Assembly: GCA_905236275.1 (NCBI GenBank)
Contig: CAJOPI010000386.1
Coordinates: 1 to 11,699, forward strand
Direction: 5' to 3'
Source of the DNA: an uncultured Lachnospiraceae bacterium
Lineage (GTDB): Bacteria > Bacillota > Clostridia > Lachnospirales > Lachnospiraceae
Length of the DNA stretch: 11,699 nucleotides
This document shows, piece by piece, positions 7,715-11,699 of this stretch. The translations under genes were made by a program, and so were the position numbers. Numbering within the stretch: the stretch's first letter is position 1; each line of letters begins with the position of its first letter. The notes beneath the pieces are model-generated. The model did not search any database, had not been told where the DNA came from, and saw nothing but the letters and a program-made list of their open reading frames with translations.

Positions 7715-8323
7715 TTATTCTTTATCCTTCGTATCATCCTTAGCTTTACGGCTGACAACTATCTCATCAATGAGACCATACTCTTTGGCCTCTTCTGCTG
7801 TTTTCCAGTTATCCCTGTCTGTATCCTGTGCAACTTCTTCATAAGATTTTCCGCAGTTTTCAGCAAGAATCCTGTTGAGCTTTTCCTTTGTTCTAAGGAT
7901 ATGCTTTGCAGCTATTTCAATCTCTGATGCCTGACCCTGAGTACCGCCCAAAGGCTGGTGAATCATAATCTCGGCATTTGGAAGTGCGTATCTCTTTCCT
8001 TTAGCACCACCGGAAAGGAGAAAAGCTCCCATCGACGCTGCCATACCTATACAGATAGTAGATACATCGCACTTAACATAATTCATCGTATCGTAAATAG
8101 CCATTCCGGCAGTTACTGAACCACCGGGGCTGTCAATGTAGAAATGTATATCCTTATCAGGATCTTCACTTTCCAGAAACAACATTTGTGCTACGACCAG
8201 TCCCGCTGTCTGATCATTAACCTCGTCTCCGAGGAAAATGATTCTTTCCTTCAAAAGCCTTGAATAAATATCATAAGCCCTTTCACCACGATTACTGGTC
8301 TCTATGACGGTCGGTACTAACAT
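7715..8323 (-). CDS. clpP: ClpP, proteolytic subunit of the Clp protease
   Basis: This 202-residue serine protease forms the tetradecameric barrel that degrades substrates fed by ClpX or other Clp ATPases. The catalytic triad is Ser97 (GMAASMGA), His122 (MIHQPLGG) and Asp171 (DTDRDNW). The oxyanion-loop SPGGSV lies at 65-70. The N-terminal VPTVIE strand that seals the axial pore starts at residue 3, so there is little or no propeptide. The ATG follows GGAGGT at seven bases, and the gene lies 25 bases after trigger factor. The C-terminal tail is rich in Lys and Asp. tig-clpP-clpX is a standard clostridial operon. Confidence 0.98.
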   Translation of the reverse strand: MLVPTVIETSNRGERAYDIYSRLLKERIIFLGDEVNDQTAGLVVAQMLFLESEDPDKDIHFYIDSPGGSVTAGMAIYDTMNYVKCDVSTICIGMAASMGAFLLSGGAKGKRYALPNAEIMIHQPLGGTQGQASEIEIAAKHILRTKEKLNRILAENCGKSYEEVAQDTDRDNWKTAEEAKEYGLIDEIVVSRKAKDDTKDKE

Positions 8324-8348
8324 ATTCTCAACCTCCGATTTCTGATTT

Positions 8349-9638
8349 TTAAGACTCTTCTACGCTATCGAGGATAAGATCGACTGCCTTCTGCATTGCA
8401 AGGTCGCTTCTGACAGCCTTAAGCTCTCTCTCTCCCATAACCTTCTTAAGCTTCTCAGTCTCCATATTGTACTGTTTAGCCATCTTTTCAATCTCTGCAT
8501 CAAGCTCTTCATCGCCTGCTTCAAGATTCTCAGCCTTTACAACAGCCTCAAGTACAAGTCTTGCCTCGATATTCTTCTGTGCCTGCTCTTTCATCTGGTC
8601 AAGAAGCTTCTCTCTTGTAAGACCTGTATACTTCATATACATATCCATTGAAAGACCCTGCTGCTGAAGTCTCATAGCATAGTTCTCAACAAGCTGCTCA
8701 GCTTCTGTCTCGATCATTGCTGCCGGAATATCCATATTGGAATCAGCAACAATTGCCTTTATTGCCTCGTCCTCTTTCTGAGCCTTAGCTTCAGCCTCTT
8801 TCTTTTCAGTAAGCTTCTTTCTGAGATCGTCTCTGTACTCAGCTATTGTGTCGAATTCCGAAACATCAGATGCGAACTCGTCATCAGCCTCAGGCATCTG
8901 CTTCTCCCTGATAGCTTTTACAGCTACCTTGAACATTGCAGGCTTGCCCTGAAGTGACTCTTCCTGATACTGCTCAGGGAATGTAACATTTACTTCGCAC
9001 TCATCACCAATGTTCTTTCCAATAAGCTGTTCTTCAAAAGTATCAATAAACGAATGTGAACCGATCGTAAGATCGTAATCAGAGCCCTTTCCTCCGTCAA
9101 ATGCAACGCCATCAACGAATCCCTCGAAGTCAATCGTTACGATATCCTTATCCTGAACGGCTCTGTCGGTAACTTCAACATTTCTTGCATTTCTTTCTCT
9201 TTCGCGGTCAACAGCCTCGGTTACCTCCTCGTCAGTAACCTCTGTATTGACCTTGCTTACTTTAACACCCTTATATTTTCCAAGCTCTACTTCAGGGTTA
9301 AGTGCTACCTCAGCAGTAAAGATAAAGGATTTACCCTTCTCCATCTGTGTAACGTCGATAGAAGGTCTTGAAACGATATTGAGCTCGTCATTTTCCTCTA
9401 CAGCCTCTCTGTATGCCTGCGGTATAAGCTCATTTGCAGCATCTTCATAAAATACGCCTACGCCATACATCTTCTCAATAATCTGACGGGGTGCCTTTCC
9501 CTTACGGAAACCGGGAATCGAAATCTTTGCTCTATTCTTAAGATATGCATTCTGAACGGCCTTTTCAAAGTCCTCTGCAGATGCCTCTATCGTAAGTTTT
9601 GCCATATTGTGCTCTAACTTTTCTACCTGTAAACTCAT
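8349..9638 (-). CDS. tig: Trigger factor, ribosome-associated chaperone and prolyl isomerase
   Basis: This 429-residue chaperone binds at the ribosomal exit tunnel and receives nascent chains. The N-terminal ribosome-binding domain carries the signature GFRKGKAPR (43-51), with the F-R-K tip that contacts L23. The FKBP-type isomerase domain is at about 160-245 ([13 protein letters not shown] to [10 protein letters not shown]). The C-terminal helical arms (about 246-429) are rich in Glu, Lys and Ala and provide the folding cradle. The length is typical. GGAGG lies 12 bases and AAGGA two bases before the ATG, both off the ideal spacing, but the N-terminal motif spacing supports this start. It is the first gene of the tig-clpP-clpX unit, preceded by a good promoter. 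Confidence 0.98.
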   Translation of the reverse strand: MSLQVEKLEHNMAKLTIEASAEDFEKAVQNAYLKNRAKISIPGFRKGKAPRQIIEKMYGVGVFYEDAANELIPQAYREAVEENDELNIVSRPSIDVTQMEKGKSFIFTAEVALNPEVELGKYKGVKVSKVNTEVTDEEVTEAVDRERERNARNVEVTDRAVQDKDIVTIDFEGFVDGVAFDGGKGSDYDLTIGSHSFIDTFEEQLIGKNIGDECEVNVTFPEQYQEESLQGKPAMFKVAVKAIREKQMPEADDEFASDVSEFDTIAEYRDDLRKKLTEKKEAEAKAQKEDEAIKAIVADSNMDIPAAMIETEAEQLVENYAMRLQQQGLSMDMYMKYTGLTREKLLDQMKEQAQKNIEARLVLEAVVKAENLEAGDEELDAEIEKMAKQYNMETEKLKKVMGERELKAVRSDLAMQKAVDLILDSVEES

Positions 9639-9712
9639 TTTCCTTCTTTTCCTCCAACGGGGTAATTCTTTTATTCATATAAAAAATCTATAATAACAGT
9701 CATAACTAAAAT

Positions 9713-9741
9713 AGTATAACATAGCAACTATAAAATATCAA
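9713..9741 (-). promoter_or_regulatory. Sigma-A type promoter of tig-clpP-clpX
   Basis: On the minus strand TTGATA (9736-9741) and TATACT (9713-9718) are 17 bases apart, starting three bases past the DJ-1 gene stop. The leader to tig would be about 70 bases and is AT-rich. No CtsR heptads, CIRCE element or other obvious operator is visible between 9639 and 9744, and no GC-rich terminator for the preceding gene. Confidence 0.75.
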
Positions 9742-9744
9742 ATA

Positions 9745-10299
9745 TCAGATAAACTGTATCTGTTTTTCTATTTCTGATGCTTTTTCCGCACCGTAAAGCT
9801 GGGCTATAACTGCCGAACCGAACTCAACTGCGGCGCCCATTCCTCTTGCCGTAACAAAGCGTCCGTCTGTTACTGCCTTCTCCTGAGGACAGTAATCCGC
9901 ACCTTCAAGATACTTATCATTTCCGGGATAGCAGGTTGCCCTGCGGCCTTTAAGAAGACCAAGTCTGCCCAGTACCCTCGGTGCCGCACAGATAGCCGAG
10001 ATGAACTTTTCTTCAGCATCAGCCTTTTTTAAAAGTTCTAAAAGCTTATCACAGTTTTCAAGGTTTTCCGTTCCAAGTCCGCCTCCCGGAAGAATAAACA
10101 TGTCCATTCCGCCAAAATCAACCTCATCAAAAAGCTTATCCGCCCTGATAACGATATTGTGTGACGCATTTATATCAAGACTGTCCTTTATCGAAACCGT
10201 TGTAACTTCCGCTCCCGCGCGCCTCAGCATATCAATTGGTGCAAGAGCTTCAACTTCTTCAAAACCGTCTGCCAGAAAAACCGCTGCTTTTTTTACCAT
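9745..10299 (-). CDS. DJ-1/PfpI (ThiJ/YajL-like) family protein
   Basis: This 184-residue member of the class I glutamine amidotransferase-like superfamily has the nucleophile-elbow cysteine in SAICAAP (Cys104), preceded by the PGGG loop (71-74). The conserved acid is Glu15 in DGFEEVEA, as in DJ-1 and YajL. The position of the DJ-1 histidine is taken by CYPG (123-126), common in bacterial DJ-1 subfamily members as I recall them. Members have been linked to oxidative-stress protection, chaperone activity and glyoxalase or deglycase activity; the last is disputed, and none can be assigned from sequence. The ATG follows GGAGG at seven bases. It lies 50 bases after the CYTH gene and directly before the tig promoter. 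Confidence 0.92.
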   Translation of the reverse strand: MVKKAAVFLADGFEEVEALAPIDMLRRAGAEVTTVSIKDSLDINASHNIVIRADKLFDEVDFGGMDMFILPGGGLGTENLENCDKLLELLKKADAEEKFISAICAAPRVLGRLGLLKGRRATCYPGNDKYLEGADYCPQEKAVTDGRFVTARGMGAAVEFGSAVIAQLYGAEKASEIEKQIQFI

Positions 10300-10317
10300 T
10301 GTTACACCTCCAATTTT

Positions 10318-10352
10318 AAGAACCGTTACAAAATAGCCTGGCCGGTTCCTTA
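10318..10352. repeat. Short inverted repeat between the CYTH and DJ-1 genes (second copy of shared-end element)
   Basis: On the minus strand AGGAACCG pairs with CGGTTCTT (one G-U) around GCCAGGCTATTTTGTAA. One end matches the copA-leader element: TATTTTGTAAC, then A or G, then GTTCTT. The other end, AGGAAC followed by T or C then G, also matches, while the core is shorter and different. It overlaps the CYTH stop codon. There is no U-tract, so it is a poor terminator. Confidence 0.6.
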
Positions 10353-10829
10353 TCCCATTGCCATAAAAGAATTTTTATACCTTCTGTCTGATGAAACATC
10401 TTCTCCGAACCAATCCGGAGCCTCGTAGGCCATTGCCTCTTCCAGACTGTCAAATTCCACCTCTACAAGAGTCAACGGTGCCAGATCAGCTTCAAAAATA
10501 TCAAGTTCCGCAGTCAGTCCCTTCTCCAGCGGTATCAGATATCTTTTTTTCCTGATAATGCGTCCATCATGTTTTTCCAAAAGATGTTCATAGGATATTT
10601 TGTCAAGAGGCAGATTGTATTCATCATGGGCAATATCACTGTTCCCCTGCGTATCCTTCGAACCCTTGTAGGTCAGATAATACAGATCATTTTCCTTTCT
10701 GACCCTGACCGTCGGTGAAGTGCTGAGATATACCTGTTCTATTGAAAGGCATCTGTAATCCTCCAGATTTTCAGGCATTTTCTTCACCAGCCATTTTCTT
10801 TCTATCTCACGATTCGCAAGCTTTCCCAT
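10350..10829 (-). CDS. CYTH-domain (triphosphate tunnel metalloenzyme) protein
   Basis: This 159-residue protein has the family signature EIERKWL (8-14). Its order of charged strands is that expected of the triphosphate tunnel fold: TVRVRKEN (40-47), YLTYKG (51-56), RKKRYLIP (93-100), AELDIFE (107-113), LVEVEFDS (121-128) and a late DRRYKN (148-153). Glu residues of the ExExK motif bind the metal and the Arg/Lys residues the triphosphate. Short bacterial members of this type, such as the Clostridium thermocellum enzyme, hydrolyse inorganic tripolyphosphate; that activity is likely but not proven here. An in-frame ATG at 10895 would add 22 residues, but that stretch is the rplA terminator and has no ribosome site. 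The ATG at 10829 has AGAGGTGG seven bases upstream and puts EIERK at the usual distance from the start. Confidence 0.9.
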   Translation of the reverse strand: MGKLANREIERKWLVKKMPENLEDYRCLSIEQVYLSTSPTVRVRKENDLYYLTYKGSKDTQGNSDIAHDEYNLPLDKISYEHLLEKHDGRIIRKKRYLIPLEKGLTAELDIFEADLAPLTLVEVEFDSLEEAMAYEAPDWFGEDVSSDRRYKNSFMAMG

Positions 10830-10836
10830 TAACAGT

Positions 10837-10844
10837 CCACCTCT
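10837..10844 (-). promoter_or_regulatory. Ribosome binding site that fixes the CYTH gene start
   Basis: AGAGGTGG on the minus strand ends seven bases before the ATG at 10829. The upstream ATG at 10895 is preceded by an A/T-rich stretch without a purine-rich site. Confidence 0.75.
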
Positions 10845-10854
10845 GACTCTAAGC

Positions 10855-10887
10855 AAAAAGACTCCGAGGAAATCCCCGAAGCCTTTT
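10855..10887 (-). terminator. Rho-independent terminator of the rplK-rplA operon
   Basis: On the minus strand AAAAGGCTTCGGGG pairs with CCTCGGAGTCTTTT (three G-U pairs) around a four-base ATTT loop, ending in five T residues. It starts 17 bases after the rplA stop. The longer CYTH reading frame runs through it, which argues against that start. Confidence 0.85.
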
Positions 10888-10904
10888 ATATTCATGCGTA
10901 TAAA

Positions 10905-11594
10905 TTAATATCTGTTTGCCACAACCTTAACGCCGGGGCCCATTGTGGGAGCAACTGAAATACTCTTCATATACTGACCCTTAAGTGTTGAAGGTCTTGC
11001 TTTTGAAATAGCTGAAATAAGAGCATCAAAGTTCTCTTTAAGCTGTTCAGCGCTGAATGAAGCCTTTCCAACAGGTACATGGATGATATTTGCCTTGTCA
11101 AGTCTGTACTCAACTTTACCGGCCTTGATATCAGCGATAGCCTTAGCCACATCCATGGTAACTGTGCCGGCTTTCGGGTTCGGCATAAGTCCCTTAGGAC
11201 CAAGAACCTTACCTAAACGTCCTACTACACCCATCATGTCAGGTGTTGCAACTACAACGTCAAAATCAAGCCATCCCTCATTCTGAATCTTGGGAATAAG
11301 CTCCTCGCCGCCTACAAAATCCGCACCTGCTGCCTGTGCCTCATCAAGCTTTGCACCCTTTGCAAATACAAGAACTCTTACCTTACGGCCTGTTCCATGA
11401 GGAAGAACAACTGCTCCACGAACCTGCTGGTCAGCGTGACGTCCGTCACATCCTGTTCTGATATGAACTTCTATTGTCTCATCAAATTTAGCTGTTGCGG
11501 CCTTCTTTACAAGTTCCATAGCCTCAGCGGGCTCGTACTGTTTGGAACGCTCAATAAGCTTAGCTGCCTCAACATATTTCTTTCCATGTTTCAT
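10905..11594 (-). CDS. rplA: 50S ribosomal protein L1
   Basis: This 229-residue protein forms the mobile L1 stalk of the large subunit, binds 23S rRNA and helps deacylated tRNA leave the E site. The L1 signature is clear in [20 protein letters not shown] (120-139), followed by KAGTVT. The N-terminal rRNA-binding [16 protein letters not shown] is also present. Length and start are normal; AAGGAGGAG lies seven bases before the ATG. It follows rplK by 14 bases. In bacteria studied, L1 represses its own operon by binding the L11 mRNA leader, which would lie outside this window. The next genes are not rplJ and rplL; a terminator follows directly. Confidence 0.98.
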   Translation of the reverse strand: MKHGKKYVEAAKLIERSKQYEPAEAMELVKKAATAKFDETIEVHIRTGCDGRHADQQVRGAVVLPHGTGRKVRVLVFAKGAKLDEAQAAGADFVGGEELIPKIQNEGWLDFDVVVATPDMMGVVGRLGKVLGPKGLMPNPKAGTVTMDVAKAIADIKAGKVEYRLDKANIIHVPVGKASFSAEQLKENFDALISAISKARPSTLKGQYMKSISVAPTMGPGVKVVANRY

Positions 11595-11608
11595 CTGTCA
11601 GCTCCTCC

Positions 11609-11699
11609 TTATTTCTCTACCTCGACACCCATTGATCTTGCAGTGCCGGCAATCATGCTCATTGCTGCTTCAAGAGAAGCTGCATTGAGGTCAGGCATC
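11609..11699 (-). CDS. rplK: 50S ribosomal protein L11, C-terminal end (partial)
   Basis: Only the last 29 complete codons and the stop are inside the window; the 5' part lies beyond the right edge. The visible peptide starts MPDLNAASLE and ends ARSMGVEVEK, the conserved C-terminal tail of L11, where the rRNA-binding domain ends (KMPDLNA...GTARSMG). L11 forms the base of the GTPase-associated stalk. Identity is also supported by its position 14 bases before rplA. Confidence 0.95.
   Translation of the reverse strand, partial: MPDLNAASLEAAMSMIAGTARSMGVEVEK

Noticed and set aside
10860..10930. Possible promoter for the CYTH gene near the rplA stop
   Set aside because: TTATAC and TATAAA are present, but no -35-like hexamer has acceptable spacing; the stretch is simply A/T-rich.

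Overview
The window looks like chromosomal DNA from an anaerobic Firmicute of the class Clostridia, most likely a Lachnospiraceae-type organism. The reasons are the moderate base composition, the strong AGGAGG-type ribosome binding sites, and the gene order tig-clpP-clpX-lon-engB. That order is typical of Clostridia; Bacillus keeps clpP elsewhere. Assignment below class level is inference. Every gene I can support lies on the minus strand, so transcription runs from high to low coordinates.

Layout in the direction of transcription. (1) 11699-10855: the 3' end of rplK (L11), then complete rplA (L1), closed by a Rho-independent terminator. rplJ/rplL do not follow. (2) 10829-9745: a CYTH/triphosphate-tunnel protein and a DJ-1/PfpI protein, separated by a 50-base gap that holds one copy of a short inverted repeat. 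(3) 9741-6455: a good sigma-A promoter, then trigger factor, clpP and clpX, with clpP and clpX directly abutting. (4) 6443-6415: a strong hairpin without a clear U-tract. (5) 6378-1342: lon, engB and two G3E-family (COG0523) GTPases, tightly packed and partly overlapping, closed by a terminator at 1282-1321. (6) 1261-1: a promoter with a CsoR-like operator in its spacer, a leader holding a nested 65-base inverted repeat, and the first 372 residues of a CopA-type copper P-type ATPase that runs off the window.

How the genes fit together. Regions 3 and 5 are a protein quality-control cluster: nascent-chain chaperone, ClpXP protease, Lon protease, and a ribosome-assembly GTPase. Regions 5 and 6 add a metal-handling theme: two putative metallochaperone GTPases next to a copper exporter.

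The most unusual content is the G3E pair. The first has a 69-residue linker with 38 histidines and has lost the usual NKxD guanine-specificity motif. The second lacks the CxCC metal motif and carries a C-terminal domain resembling the conserved RF.MTCC.AD region of YcgQ/DUF1980 (TIGR03943) proteins. I read these as a possible two-component metal-trafficking module; this is inference. The second point of interest is the inverted-repeat element found in two gaps with shared ends but different cores. The rest is conserved housekeeping sequence. I see no CRISPR array, tRNA, rRNA, transposase or phage gene. No gene-free stretch exceeds about 225 bases.
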